Under the pieces are notes generated by a model, which was given only the letters and a program-made list of their open reading frames with translations, searched no databases and was not told the DNA's origin. Shown one piece after another: positions 42,738 through 53,338 of a DNA stretch of 64,000 bases. The DNA is from Hymenopus coronatus (lineage: Eukaryota > Arthropoda > Insecta > Mantodea > Hymenopodidae), in the NCBI GenBank assembly GCA_030762935.1, contig CM060899.1, positions 65,894,501-65,958,500 of the forward strand, in the 5' to 3' direction. How positions within the stretch are numbered: position 1 is the first letter of the stretch; each line of letters begins with the position of its first letter. Made by a program: the position numbers and the translations under genes.

Positions 42738-43592
42738 TGTACATAGGGATAGAGAAGTATTGTATTCCACCCAAAAATTCGATGTCGAGATTTCACCGGA
42801 AAAAAATGTTTCAGGACCCCCTGAATTCAAAAAAAGCATTTCCAGAAAAAGGGTCCGTGTGTCCGTGAACACGATAACTCAAAAACGAAAAGTAGCTAAA
42901 ATATCAAACTTGGTATTTAAGTTCAGTATCTTCCAGGGATGCGACACGAAGATTTTGAGAAAAATCCCCCCACCCCAAACTACCCTTTAAATGGAGCTTT
43001 TTTCGAAAATTATAATTTTCTTAAAAATGGCCAACGATTTTGATTAAAGTATCGTATATTAAAGATATTTACCTGAAAAATAAAATGTATATCTTAAATT
43101 TTCTGGGAATAGCTTCTAAAGACCTGTTTATTCTGGATGAATTCTGCATAATTTGGCATAACTAGTAAACCGTAAGAGATAGACAAAAACTTACTATACA
43201 AACAATGTAGGCCTTGTTAAAATACACAACTTATGTCATATACTTTTTTTTCGTGGATCTTACCGTTTTCGAGGTATTCATTGTTATTAGTTTCAGTTGG
43301 GAAGTACTTATACTTTTCTCAGACGGGAGTGTCCGTTTTTCTTTTGTTCTACCTCTGGCCTAGCAAAGAAGCGATTTGCAATGACAATCGAATAACGACA
43401 ACTTTTAAAACATTTGACTATCGATTTAGCCTAGTGTATTCCCTTATTTATTTCCTACTTATAAGAAACTAAGTAATAAGAACATTGTGCTGAATACCTC
43501 GATTAGCAAGGATGCTGAAAGCAGAATAATCTTATGCAAGAAGTTTGTAGAACGGCTAGAGAAAGTCATGTGAGTGTAACACATCAGATTTA
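42738..43592 (+). mobile_element. PQ element nested in the A-run of the copy at 42615
   Basis: The P end is truncated (TGTACATAGGGATAGAG, lacking the outer half of the hairpin). Q end GTGAGTGTAACACATCAGA. Same orientation as its host. Confidence 0.87.
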
Positions 43593-43614
43593 TTACAAAA
43601 CGTTCCGTGTGCGT

Positions 43615-43636
43615 CTGTGTGTGTGTGTGTGTGTCT
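43615..43636. repeat. short (GT)n tract inside PQ
   Basis: GTCTGTGTGTGTGTGTGTG-type run at the fixed internal position, + orientation. Confidence 0.85.
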
Positions 43637-44333
43637 GTAAACAGCATACCTCAGAAACGAAAAGACCGTTGAATACCAAACTTGGTATTTAGATTTAATA
43701 TCTTCCAAGGATGCGACACTAAGATTTTAAAAAAAAATCTCCCCCACCCCAACTACCTTTATATGGAACTTCTTTCGAAAATTTTGATTTTGTCAAAAAT
43801 GGCTCTAACGATTTTGATTAAAATGTCGTATATTAAAGATACTTACCCGACAAATAAAATGTATATCCTGAATTTCTGGGTATAGCCTCTGAAGACTACT
43901 TTATTTTGGATGAATTTTACGGAATTTTGCGTAACAGCTAAACGGTAAGAGATGGACAAATACTTACCCCACAAAAATGTATAACACGTTAAAACACAGA
44001 ATTTATGTTATATACATCTATTTCGTGGAGTTGGTCGTTTCTGAGGTATTCCTTGTTTTTTGTTTCGCCTTTAAAAAACTTACACTTTTCTAATACAGGA
44101 ATTTGTCAACTCCTGCTCAAAGAAGCAAAGGTACTTCAATCACATAGCAACCAGTTTTTGTCCTTAACTTTAAGCTATGGTACTCCCTTATTTCGAGTCT
44201 ATTCGAGCAAGTAATAAGACTATTTCTGCTAACCTTTTCTTGACTAACATGAAGTAAATAAAAGTATAAGATTTTTAAGAATAATCTGTTGCAGTGATGT
44301 AGAGAAAGTCATATGAATGGAACACATCAGATT

Positions 44334-44967
44334 TTTTTTTATTCCGTTATGTCTCATACTAATTCATAAATAGCTACTATCATACTAAAGCATTGCTAGT
44401 CTGTGCAAATTTAATTATCTGTAACCCGTCTCAAGAAACGCTCACTGCACATCAAAACTACCATCACCGCCTACTCGGCGAACGTACCTTAGGTCGCACC
44501 ATGATTTCGTTAACTCAGTCTCTCACACTTTCTAGCATAATCGTATATATGCATTTTCTGGAATGTTCGCAAGGACGAAGGGCTACGTTTCCAGAAGACA
44601 CTGGTTGTCTGTCGATAGTAATTCTAGTATTTATGTTAGCTGTCGTCTACTTAACTCTCCTTATCTCTTCAACCGGCCAGTTCAACGGCGACTTCTACGC
44701 AATCATTGAGGCCCTTAGCTGCAATATAAATACGGAGCAGTAAAAGTGCATCAATATGATTTCTTTTGATGATTCTTTTTGTAGAATTTTTCCGAATGTA
44801 CAGTAAATAACGAACGTAGTAAACTAGAAGTGTGTACGTTTTACACATAATAACATTAATCATTCTTGCAAAAGGCTTCAGTCTTTGTGTGCGTGAATAA
44901 TTCAACATTTGGTATAAAACTAGCAATATGCGAGGGAGAAATCTGTGTCTATAATCAGTATCCGAGG
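44334..44967. other. non-PQ block with a 116-codon frame and a duplicated segment
   Basis: A + frame at 44393-44743 encodes a putative 116-residue product with a hydrophobic stretch near its C-terminus (CLSIVILVFMLAVVYLTLLI). Its 3' end and beyond (44655-44895) recur in degenerate form at 46273-46455, so it is more likely repeat than gene. Confidence 0.4.
44655..44895. repeat. duplicated block, copy 1 (partner at 46273)
   Basis: CCTTATCTCTTCAACCGGCC, ACGGAGCAGTA, TAGAAGTGTGTA and ATTCTTGCAAAAGGCTTCAG recur in order in the second copy with deletions and about 20% divergence. Confidence 0.78.
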
Positions 44968-45507
44968 TTTTTACTTTCTCTAGCCCGTGTGTACAGTGCA
45001 CATTGTGGATAGAGAAGGTATTGAGTTCCACCCAAAAATTCGATACTGAGATTTCACCGGAAATATATGTTTTAGGGTCCCCTGTATCCAAAAACAGCAT
45101 TTTCAGAAAAAGGTCCGTGTTTGTGTGTCCGTGTGCCTATGAAAACGATAATTCAAAAATGAAGAGTCGATAAAACACCAAAGTTGGTATTTAAGTTTAA
45201 TATCTTCCAGGGATACGAAACGAAGCTTTTGAGGAAAATCCCCCGACCCCAAACTAACCTTTACATGGAACTTTTTTCAAAAATGTTGATTTTCTCATAA
45301 ATGGCTCTAACGATTTTGATTAATATTTCGTATATTAAAGATATTTACCTGAGAAATAAAATATATATTTTGAATTTTCTGGGAATAGCCTCTGAAGACT
45401 ACTTTATTGTGGATGAATTTTACGAAATTTTGCATAACTGCTAAACCGTAAGAGATGGACAACAACTTACAATACAAAAAATGTAGAGCACCTTAAAACG
45501 CACAATG
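44968..45507 (+). mobile_element. PQ element, Q third missing
   Basis: P end ACTTTCTCTAGCCCGTG with a compensated hairpin (TGTACAGTGCACATTG). It breaks at TTAAAACGCACAATG, where a Jockey-like fragment starts. Confidence 0.87.
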
Positions 45508-45524
45508 TAAATGTAAAAATTGAT

Positions 45525-46272
45525 ATATGGAGCAAATGAGAACAAACCAATTGGCCTCACTTTTAATATAAATTGTCCTGCTTTTTCAACAGTAACTAGT
45601 ATAAAATTTCTAGGCATTCATTTCGAACCTGGTCTAGGTTGGTGTTCACATATTAATTATATCGCCAACAAAGTAAACAGAGGTATATTAATGTTACTGT
45701 TTTAAAAAACCATGTGTGTTCCAATGTTTTATTATCAATTTATTATGGACAAATCTATAGCCATTTGACTTATGGTATTTTATTTTTTGGCAACCATGCT
45801 TTAGCTAAAAAGGTACTTTTATTACAGAAAAAGGCAATTCGAATTGTATGTGGTGTAGCCCACAAAACTTATTGTAAACCTTTATTTGTTAAGCTGGGTG
45901 TTCTAACTTGGACTTCATTGTTTGTGTTCCACTGCCTTTTATTTGCTAAAAAAAATACCTAGTCGTAAATACAATTTATGTTCCGGAATCCATCTTCATG
46001 ACACCACAAGTAGTTCCATATTTTTATAAATAGATGTATATATAGTAAAATACAAATTCCTTTGAGGCAATATCATTAAATCTATTTAACAAACTTAGCA
46101 ACAGCACTCTCCATTGAATCTTTTAAGAGGTCGGTGAAGCGCACTTTGATTTTAAATCCATTTTACTGTCTGGATGAATTTTATGATACCGTCAATTGCT
46201 TTTTATCTTACTTGTATTTGACGTTGCTACACAATGTACTTTATTTTGGCAAATAAACTTATTTATTTATTT
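45525..46272 (+). pseudogene. Jockey-like non-LTR retrotransposon, 3' fragment
   Basis: The first frame reads STVTSIKFLGIHFEPGLGW and SHINYIANKVNRGILML. After a frameshift near 45705 comes LLSIYYGQIYSHLTYGILFF and KAIRIVCGVAHKTYCKPLF, the conserved post-RT region of Jockey-clade elements. It is followed by a stop near 45962, about 300 bp of 3' UTR, and a TTATTTATTTATTTG tail at the 3' end. 5'-truncated. The RT catalytic domain is absent. Confidence 0.87.
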
Positions 46273-46455
46273 GCCCTTATCTCTTCAACCGGCCAGTCTA
46301 GTAAAATACTTATCACTTCAACACTGAGTACGGAGTAGTAGAAGTTCACCATTAATATAATTTCTCTTGATTTTTTGTCGAGTTTTTCAGAATATACTCA
46401 TATAAAAACACAGCAAAATAGAAGTGTGTATATTCTTGCAAAAGCCATCAGTCTA
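46273..46455. repeat. duplicated block, copy 2 (partner at 44655)
   Basis: Directly follows the tail of the Jockey-like fragment. See copy 1. Confidence 0.78.
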
Positions 46456-46894
46456 GCAAAAACGAGAGTGAAAACTGTCAGTATTGGAGGTTTTGTAACA
46501 GCTAAAATCACTGTTACCATATGTTCATCTTTGGCCGAGTCCAATGTAACAAATATGCAATATGCTTTACTAAAATTAGATTTACGAGCTTGCCAGCGAT
46601 TATGTAATGGATTATTGCATACGTTGATCCAAAAAATTATGTTTTTATCATTTCGGATAGGAAGATACATCGTACTAATTCGCTCTAATGCTCTTGCTAA
46701 TTAAAGGCTTTATTACAGTGCTATGATGAATGACAAATTGGTATTAAAGTGACAAATAACCTAATTATTAGAGTCATTATTATTGTCCAACCGAGAGCAT
46801 TTGTGCATGAATATTTTGTTCTTTTGGGCATACAAAAACAGCAAAACATTTGCCACCATAAATAACTTCACTGGTTTATCGAGGGGGGGGGGAA
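46456..46894. other. unassigned spacer
   Basis: About 440 bp. Overlapping + (46375-46704) and - (46398-46670) frames of about 100 codons, both without recognised motifs. Ends with a G-run at 46884-46893. Confidence 0.35.
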
Positions 46895-47086
46895 GAAAAC
46901 ATTGTGATACACTCTATTCACATGATCTGCAAACAAAGTACTTTTACACAGGAAAATTCCTTTATCTATATAATGCTAAGCGAGATAAACGTTACCAAAA
47001 ACGGTCTTATTGCTCAGCTCCCTATAAGTAGAAGGCGAATAAGTGAATGCACAAGGCTAAACGCACAGTCGAATATTTTAAAAGCT

Positions 47087-47325
47087 GCCTCCATGGTCGA
47101 GTGGTCAGCGAGCTGACTTCTCACACGGGGGTCCCGGGTTCGATTCCCGGCTGGGCGGGGAATTTTTCTTTAGCCAGAATTATTCCCTGGAAACATGTTT
47201 GCAAGAGTGAATGTGTGTGTGTGTTTGAAGAAATTAAAATGATTTAAACCAAATGTAAAATAACCTATAGCCAACGAGTTAGATATGACCTTAGGCTATT
47301 ATATAAAGATATATGAGAAGTATAA
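47087..47325 (+). mobile_element. tRNA-derived SINE, family A
   Basis: A-box TGGTCGAGTGG (47094-47104) and B-box GGTTCGATTCC (47138-47148) in a tRNA-Ser/Leu-like head. The body has GAATGTGTGTGTGTGTTTG. The 3' limit is approximate, and no target duplication was identified. Confidence 0.82.
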
Positions 47326-47365
47326 GGGTTCATTTGAGAAAAGGAGAAGTACTTTAAAAATCAAT

Positions 47366-47579
47366 GCCCGCCTGGGTAGTGTAATGGTAGCGTGTCTGCT
47401 TCACATTCAACAAGTCGTGAGTTCGAATCTCGCTTAGAGTGGAGTTTTTCCTTATCCTGAGAAGACGAATGTCGAGTAACTTTAAGCTCCATGGACCCTG
47501 ATATCATTTGAGCATCAGTTCAACAATTTCATTCATCGTCAGAAATGACAAACCAGGTTAAAGGACGTTAAACTACGAA
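47366..47579 (+). mobile_element. tRNA-derived SINE, family B, full length
   Basis: Head with TAGTGTAATGG (47377-47387) and B-box GAGTTCGAATC (47419-47429). The body shares TTATCCTGAGAAGA with 28603-28828. Flanked by AAAATCAAT on both sides (47357-47365 and 47581-47589). Confidence 0.88.
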
Positions 47580-47935
47580 AAAAATCAATAACAAGGAATA
47601 TCTCGGAAATGGTTAGTTCTACAAACAATTATATGGCATACATTGCGAGTTTTAATGGGACTTAATTTTTGTGTAGCGAGATTTTATCTCCAACCGTTAA
47701 CCAGATATGCAAAAGTCGTTTAGAATAAAGATGTCTTCAGGGGCTATTCTCAAGTAATTCGGGATATACATTTGATTTACCATGTAAATATCGTTAATTT
47801 ATTGTATTTTAATAAAAATATTTTAAAAGTATTTTTAAGAAAATCTAAAATATCGAAAAATACTCTTTGTAAACAAATAGATTCCTGAAAAACTTCGTGT
47901 TGCATCCCTGGAAGATACTGAATTAAAATGCATAC

Positions 47936-48010
47936 ACACACACATACACACACACTCACCAGACATACACACAGACACAGACGCACACACAAAAACACAC
48001 ATACACACAC
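47936..48010. repeat. CA-rich tract inside PQ, left of a SINE
   Basis: Imperfect CACACACATACACACAC array at the fixed PQ position. It resumes as CAGGCACACACATACATAC after the SINE at 48238. Confidence 0.85.
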
Positions 48011-48237
48011 GGCCGCGCCGTGGCCGAGTGGTTAGACCATTCGCCTCTCACCTAGACGGCCCGGGTTCGATATTGTGGTGGACAAAGCGGCGCTGGGGCG
48101 GGTTTTCTCCGGGTTCTCCGGTTTCCCCCGCCATCGTATTCCACCGGTGCTCCATCTTCATTCATGTATCATTAGTGTCACCGCCTGCGGTGCCATAAGT
48201 AGTTAAAGCGGGCATTAAACACTACCAAAAAAAACAA
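48011..48237 (+). mobile_element. tRNA-derived SINE, family C, full head
   Basis: A-box TGGCCGAGTGG (48021-48031), B-box GGTTCGATATT (48063-48073), body TTGTGGTGGACAAAGCGG, tail GCGGGCATTAAACACTACC then A-rich. Inserted in the CA tract of a PQ copy, so target repeats are indistinct. Confidence 0.88.
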
Positions 48238-48445
48238 AAACAGGCACACACATACATACACGCTCAGATTCACACACTCGCACACATACATACTCTAGGA
48301 TGCTCTCTAAACGCATCTTTTTGGATTCAGGGGGTTTCAAAACATATATTTCCGGTAAAATATATGTATTAAATCTTAGGGTGGAATTTAATACCTAATT
48401 TCTCTACCTGTTATGTAAACTGTACTTTCGTGCTAGAGAAAGCAA

Positions 48446-48780
48446 AAATCTATACACTACATCACCATCTTTAAAAAATATATGTTTCGTAAACGACGCT
48501 GACAATTGCCAAGAACATATCAGCGCCGTCGGTGTGCCGGAATTTCGTCCCGCAGGAGTTTATCACATACTAGAAATCTATTGACATAGGGGCCTAATCA
48601 ACTGATCTACCCAGATTGACATAATTATCTTTCTCTAATAGTATCTTTTGTTTTATCAGATGACCCAAATGACCAGAATTTAACGAGTGGACATATCCCT
48701 TGTTGGGTTAAAATAGTTGCAGAACTCAACGGGGTTATTTCAAGCTAAAACCGGTCAGTAGAGAACTGACGAGAGAGAAC
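48446..48780. other. unassigned spacer
   Basis: About 335 bp. May include retrotransposon sequence upstream of 48781, but nothing diagnostic is seen. Confidence 0.35.
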
Positions 48781-49647
48781 TTCGTTTTATCTCTCGCAAT
48801 GGACGTGACCCGCAGATAACAAGGCGTATAAGGTGTTGCGAATGGAGAGTAATTCGACCTGGGCATCAAAATTAAAGAAACGTTTGGAAACCCTTGGTTG
48901 GGATACATTTTGATGGCGGGGCAGAAAAACAGAAGGAGTATTTGGAAAAAAAAAAATTAAGAATCGATTCCATGATATTGACAGACAGCAAATAATTGCG
49001 CAATGCTCAGCGATGGTTTCCTTGGAAGTACAGTCTGGGCTAAAATCGGAGTGGCGTATGGAGCAATGTATCAAAACAGGTACCAAACTAACTCATTAGA
49101 GAGAGGTTCACGTGGATTACACTAGGGGCATGGCGGATGACAAAAATTACTGACGAGAATGGCATGAGAATCTGTCCCATTTGCGAGGAGGAGCAGTCAT
49201 GGACCCATAACTTGACAAGATGTAGCGGCACGGAGAAATGGAGGGGAAAGTATTTACCGTGATTCTTACCACCGCGAATGTAGAGCAAGAAGCATGTTGG
49301 ACGATACTGGCAGGTACGGAAGACGTGGACGGGCTAGGCAAATTTATACTTAAGACAAAACAGCTGAGATCTGAGAAGGCTGACAATAGAGAAGAGGGGG
49401 GGGGGGATAAAGGTGGCTGAACAAAAGTAATTATGTTTTACATACATATATTTTATGTCATATTCTTGTTATTGTTGTGTTGTGATGTTATATATTATGT
49501 GTATATACTTCTCTTAAGTGTATTTGTGAATTATAATAGGGTACATTAATACATCTGAATAAAGTTAACTCTTGAGTTGCAAATTTAAATAGCTGTGTTT
49601 GACTATTTTTGTCCTTTTATTTTCGTGTTTACTTTTTTAATTCTTTG
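48781..49647 (+). pseudogene. non-LTR retrotransposon fragment, second copy of the 8764 element
   Basis: DNA aligns along its length with the ORF and 3' UTR of 8764-9895. Frameshifts break the frame: an extra A-run near 48946-48956 and small indels near 49100. The zinc-knuckle region survives (CCATTTGCGAGGAGG). The 3' UTR runs to AATTCTTTG at 49647, where a PQ P end starts. In the other copy the same point continues TTGTGGTTG, so the PQ insertion site is defined. Confidence 0.85.
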
Positions 49648-50020
49648 TTTTTACTTTCTCTACACGTACTATGTACATAGTGTATAGAGAAGGTATTGTA
49701 TTCGTTCCCAAAAATTCGATACGGAGGTTTCACCGAAATATATATTTTAGGGTCCCCTGTATCCAAAAAGTATTTTCAGAAAAAGGCCCGTGTGTGTATG
49801 GACAGCATAGCTCAAAAAACGAAAAGACCGTTAAATACCAAAGTTTTCGTATTTGAGTTGTGCTCACGGACACACGGATCTTTTTCTGAAAATGCTTTTT
49901 TTGGCTGCATGGGACCCTAAAATATATATTTCCGGTGAAATCTCGGTATCACATTTTTATGTGGAGTGCAATACCTTTTCTATGCACAATGTACATAGTA
50001 CGTGTAGAGAAAGTAAAAGT
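49648..50020. mobile_element. PQ fold-back derivative with two P ends
   Basis: A + P arm (49648 to about 49845, through TAGCTCAAAAAACGAAAAG) flips into a - P arm (about 49842-50020, TTTTCGTATTTGAG...CGTGTAGAGAAAGT). The element is about 370 bp with long inverted repeats. A + frame spans it (49671-49856, 61 codons) without meaning. Confidence 0.88.
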
Positions 50021-50033
50021 GCCTTTGCATAGT

Positions 50034-50140
50034 AATCCGGGGAAGTCCTGAAAATACACGGGTCAGGATGGAGGGTACGGTGATCGAACCCGTGACCTCT
50101 CAAATGCGAAACTTCCGAGTCAACCAACTGGTAATTTCTC
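50034..50140 (-). mobile_element. tRNA-like SINE fragment
   Basis: On the minus strand TTGGTTGACTCGG...GAGGTCACGGGTTCGATCACC resembles a tRNA head with B-box GGTTCGATCAC. Downstream GGACTTCCCCGG. A single copy, no target repeats found. Confidence 0.5.
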
Positions 50141-50504
50141 TTGAACTACGGTCTTCAAATCTAAGTTCGAACATATGATAATGCAGTTACTGTAAACTAG
50201 GAAGCCGAGAATGAAAGCTGAGTAAACAAAACTTTGGAATTTCGTGAAGCACTCTTGCCTAAAACAATAGGAGCATTAGCAAAGACATTATAACTTCAGT
50301 ACGGATGAAATATCATCAAAACTTAAGTTATTATGTATTCAAGTCCTCACTTTCTTGAAAGTGTCGTGACCAGAATAATGAGCGAGGAACAATGCAAACG
50401 ATAACCACACAATTGAAACCTGCAAAGTTTATTGAATTTGTCGACGGGCTGTTAGGCTCTCGTTGCTGAATACGATAATCCCCATTGAATAAAATAAAAA
50501 CTAA
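50141..50504. other. unassigned spacer
   Basis: About 360 bp, AT-rich, no recognised gene. Confidence 0.4.
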
Positions 50505-50570
50505 GCTCTGATGTGTTCCTTTCAAGACGCTTTTCTATCTAGTCTGTAAAACACTATTCTTAGAAAAGCA
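50505..50570 (-). mobile_element. PQ Q-end fragment
   Basis: CTCTGATGTGTTCCTTTCAAG to ACTATTCTTAGAAAAGCA, the variant Q end, cut at a T-run by the next + copy. Confidence 0.72.
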
Positions 50571-51413
50571 TTTTACTTTCTCTATACGTACTATGTACAT
50601 AGTGTATAGAGAATGTATTGCACTCCACCAAAAAATTCGATACCGAGATTTCACCGGAAACATATGTTTTAGGGTCCCCTGTACACAAAAAGAGTTTTTT
50701 CAGAAAAAGGTCCGTGTGTCTGTGAACACGATAACTCAAAAACGAAAAGTCGGTAAAATACCAAACTTGGTATTTAAGTTTAGTATCTGCCAGGGATGCG
50801 ACACGAAGATTTTGAGAAAAATCCCCCCACCCCAAACTACCCTTATATGGAACTTTTTTCGAAAATTTTTATTTTCTAAAAAATGGCTCTAACGATTTTG
50901 ATTAAAATATCATATATTAAAGATATTTACCTGGCAAATGAAATGTATATTTTGAATTTTCTGGGAATAGCCTCTGAAGACTACTTTATTCTGGATGAAT
51001 TTTGCATAACTACTAAACCGTAAGAGATGGACAAAAACTTAGGACACAAAAAATGTAGAGCACGTTAAAACACACAATTTATGTTACATACATTTTTTTC
51101 GTGGAGTTGATCGTTTTTGAGATATTCCTTTTTCTTGGTTTCAGCTTTGAAAAACATGCTTTTCTCATACAGGAATTTGTCAACTCCTGTCCATACAAAC
51201 AAAGGAACATCAGTCACATAGCAACCAGCTTTTGGCTTTCACTTTAACCCATGGTACTCCCTTATTTCGCTTCTACTTACAATAAAGCAAGAAATAAGAC
51301 TATTTCTGCTAATTTTTCTTGATTAGTATGAAATAAATAAAACATAAGCTTTTTAACAATAATTTGTTACAGAGATATAGAGAAAGTCATGTGAATGGAA
51401 CACATCAGATTTT
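50571..51413 (+). mobile_element. PQ element, full length
   Basis: Canonical P end (ACTTTCTCTATACGTACTAT) and Q end (GAATGGAACACATCAGA). About 840 bp, with the CA-type tract reduced to GTCCGTGTGTCTGTG. One of the least degraded copies. Confidence 0.94.
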
Positions 51414-51560
51414 TTTCTAACTGCCTTATGATAAACATTAGTAAGGAATTGTCTTTGTAAGGAGAAACAAGGCTAAAGCGATAGTCAAATCTTTTAAAAC
51501 CTGATTGATTGAAATTCGGTTCGCTGTGCATGGCTAGGAGTAAAGCAAAAGAATTCCCGT

Positions 51561-51775
51561 TCGGACTGCCTCTCCTGTCAGCGTTTGGCTTCTCATCCAC
51601 AGGTTTTAAGTTCGATTCCCAACTAGAGCAAGGAATGCCATTCTGTAGAGATTGGAAGCAACTATGTGTGTGTGTGTGTGTGTTCTATAGTTCAGTTAGG
51701 TTTGCTCTGAAGTCAAAGCCGCGATATGGCTATAGACGTTAAGGGGGGGGGGCTATACAATTGAAAAAATAAATA
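51561..51775 (+). mobile_element. tRNA-derived SINE, family A, degraded head
   Basis: B-box-like AGTTCGATTCC, an A-box region altered to CTCCTGTCAGCG, body with GGAATGCCATTCTGTAG and a GT run at 51663-51683. It ends in AAAGCCGCGATATGGC and a G-run. Confidence 0.7.
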
Positions 51776-51877
51776 CATTCTCGTTCGAGAAATGTTTTAA
51801 ATATTTAAAAATTGAATCTAATAATAGGATATATTTCGCAAATGGTTAACTCCATATTGTATATCTCTTAGAGCTTA

Positions 51878-52125
51878 TCATATAACCAAGTTCGTGGGTT
51901 CAAACCCGGCGGAGTACGATTCTTTCGGGCGTAAAAGTACTTAGCATGGCTCCCTTCGGAGGGGAACTAAAGCCGTTGGTACCGGGTCGTACATTTAGGA
52001 ACGTCAAGCCTAACAAAAGAGACCTCTGAGCAAAATTAAGCGGTCTTTCGCGCCCAGTATAGAATAGGATGCTGAGAACCACAGCAATTAAAGAGCGTCC
52101 ATAAATAAAACTACATTTTTTTTTT
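51878..52125 (+). mobile_element. tRNA-derived SINE, family D, 5'-truncated
   Basis: Sister of 29378-29672: GGTTCAAACCC B-box (51898-51908), GAGCAAAATTAAGCGGTC, AAAGAGCGTCCATAAATAA and a T-run tail. The A box and first 45 bp are missing. Confidence 0.87.
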
Positions 52126-52611
52126 CTTCCTTAGGGTTTACCAATTTTGCTAAATACATCCAGAATAAAAATTTCTTCTTCAGAGACCAATGCAAGAAAA
52201 ATTAAAGATATACATTTTATTTGTTATATTAATATGTTTTATATACAAAATTTAAAAGAAAATCGCTAGTCCTTTTTGAGAAAATCAACATTTTCTAAAA
52301 ATGGTGGGGGTAGATTTTCTCCTAAATCTTCAAATCGCATTCTTAGAACACACTGGAAATAAATACGAAGTTTGGTATTTTGGAATTTTCGTTTTTGAGT
52401 TATGCTGTCCAAACAAACACGCCACACATGTACAGCTTTTTATAAAAATATTTTTTTTTGGGGGGGGGGATTCAGTGGGCTCGCATGTATTTCCGATGAA
52501 ATTTCAGTATCGTTTTATGGATGAAATACAATATATTATCTAGCCTCTATGCATAATATACATGACTAGAGAAAATAAACGTTATAGAAAAATGTTAATG
52601 ATTATAAACAT

Positions 52612-53107
52612 CAGAACTCAAAAACGAAAAGTTGGTTTAATAACAAACTGAGCATTTATGTTCTGCGTCTTCCAAGGTCGTGACATGAAGATTTAAAACA
52701 AGCCCTCATTCTCAAACTACCCTTTTTTGATAGTAATTAATTTATTTTTCCCCTACTTAAAATCGTTAACCGTCTATGTTTAAAATTTTTTCATGGCAAA
52801 AGAAATGGTCAAACCGAAATTTCTGGAAGAAGCCGCTGACTTTTGCATAACTGTAACCCGTTTTTTTTTATCAGTATCCTTATCATATAGTTATATAGTT
52901 ATATTTCATATAATGACCAGCTCTTAAAAGATTTGACCATGGTTTTAGCCAAATAAGCTCCCTTATCCCCCTTGAAGTTATAAGAAAATGTATTACAGTA
53001 ATTTCTACTAATATTTATTTGGACTAGATAGAAGAATAAGCTTTCGTAAGAATAGTATGTTACAGCGTCAGTAGAGAAAGTCCTATGTCTGCAACACATC
53101 TGGTTTT
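52612..53107 (+). mobile_element. old PQ element, P arm missing and internally shortened
   Basis: ATCAGAACTCAAAAACG to a Q end GCAACACATCTGGTTTTT. The middle is heavily diverged, with a tandem TATAGTTATATAG near 52885-52902. Confidence 0.72.
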
Positions 53108-53338
53108 TCAGCTCCTTTGTAAAATTGTCTGCACGTACAATTCAAGAGAAGCTGTTGAAAGCACCAGTTAAAGAAGCCTTAGAAGGCGACTGAGGTCTTG
53201 GCAGATTTGCTAGCCTCAAATACTTCTTTCGAGGTTTTGCACACCCTGCAGAGCTCACATAGTGCTTCAATAAGCTATGCTCTTTCTTACAGTCACGTGT
53301 TAAAAGGCCATACTGCAGAGGCTACAGTATTGGACATA
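53108..53338. other. unassigned spacer of balanced composition
   Basis: About 230 bp. A + frame (53198-53416, starts MADLLASNTSFEVLHTLQ) runs into PQ sequence. The non-PQ part lacks a recognised motif. Confidence 0.35.

Larger units (their letters stand above)
42615..44333 (+). mobile_element. PQ element, host of a nested + copy
   Basis: P arm 42615-42737 to the A-run, continuation at about 43593 (ACGTTCCGTGTGCGTCTG), Q end ATGAATGGAACACATCAGA at 44331. The host is a canonical copy, the nested one belongs to the GGCCTAGCAAAGAAGC variant. Confidence 0.88.
46895..48445 (-). mobile_element. old PQ element carrying three different SINEs
   Basis: Diverged Q end (ACACTCTATTCACATGATC) and P end (TTTCGTGCTAGAGAAAGC). 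Core sequence is interrupted at 47087, 47366 and 48011. Without inserts it would be about 900 bp. The CA region is expanded on both sides of the third SINE. Confidence 0.82.
51414..52575 (-). mobile_element. old PQ element carrying two SINEs
   Basis: Diverged - copy (Q end lost; P end CATGACTAGAGAAAATAA) interrupted at about 51561 and 51878. Core length without inserts is about 720 bp. Confidence 0.78.

Noticed and set aside
44393..44743. 116-codon + frame with a membrane-like C-terminal segment
   Set aside because: No homology recognised. Its 3' end is part of a block duplicated at 46273, and no gene signals surround it.
29378..48237. True tRNA genes at the A/B-box sites
   Set aside because: All strong A/B-box pairs continue into longer repeated bodies, several with target duplications, and the acceptor stems do not close. 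They are SINE heads.
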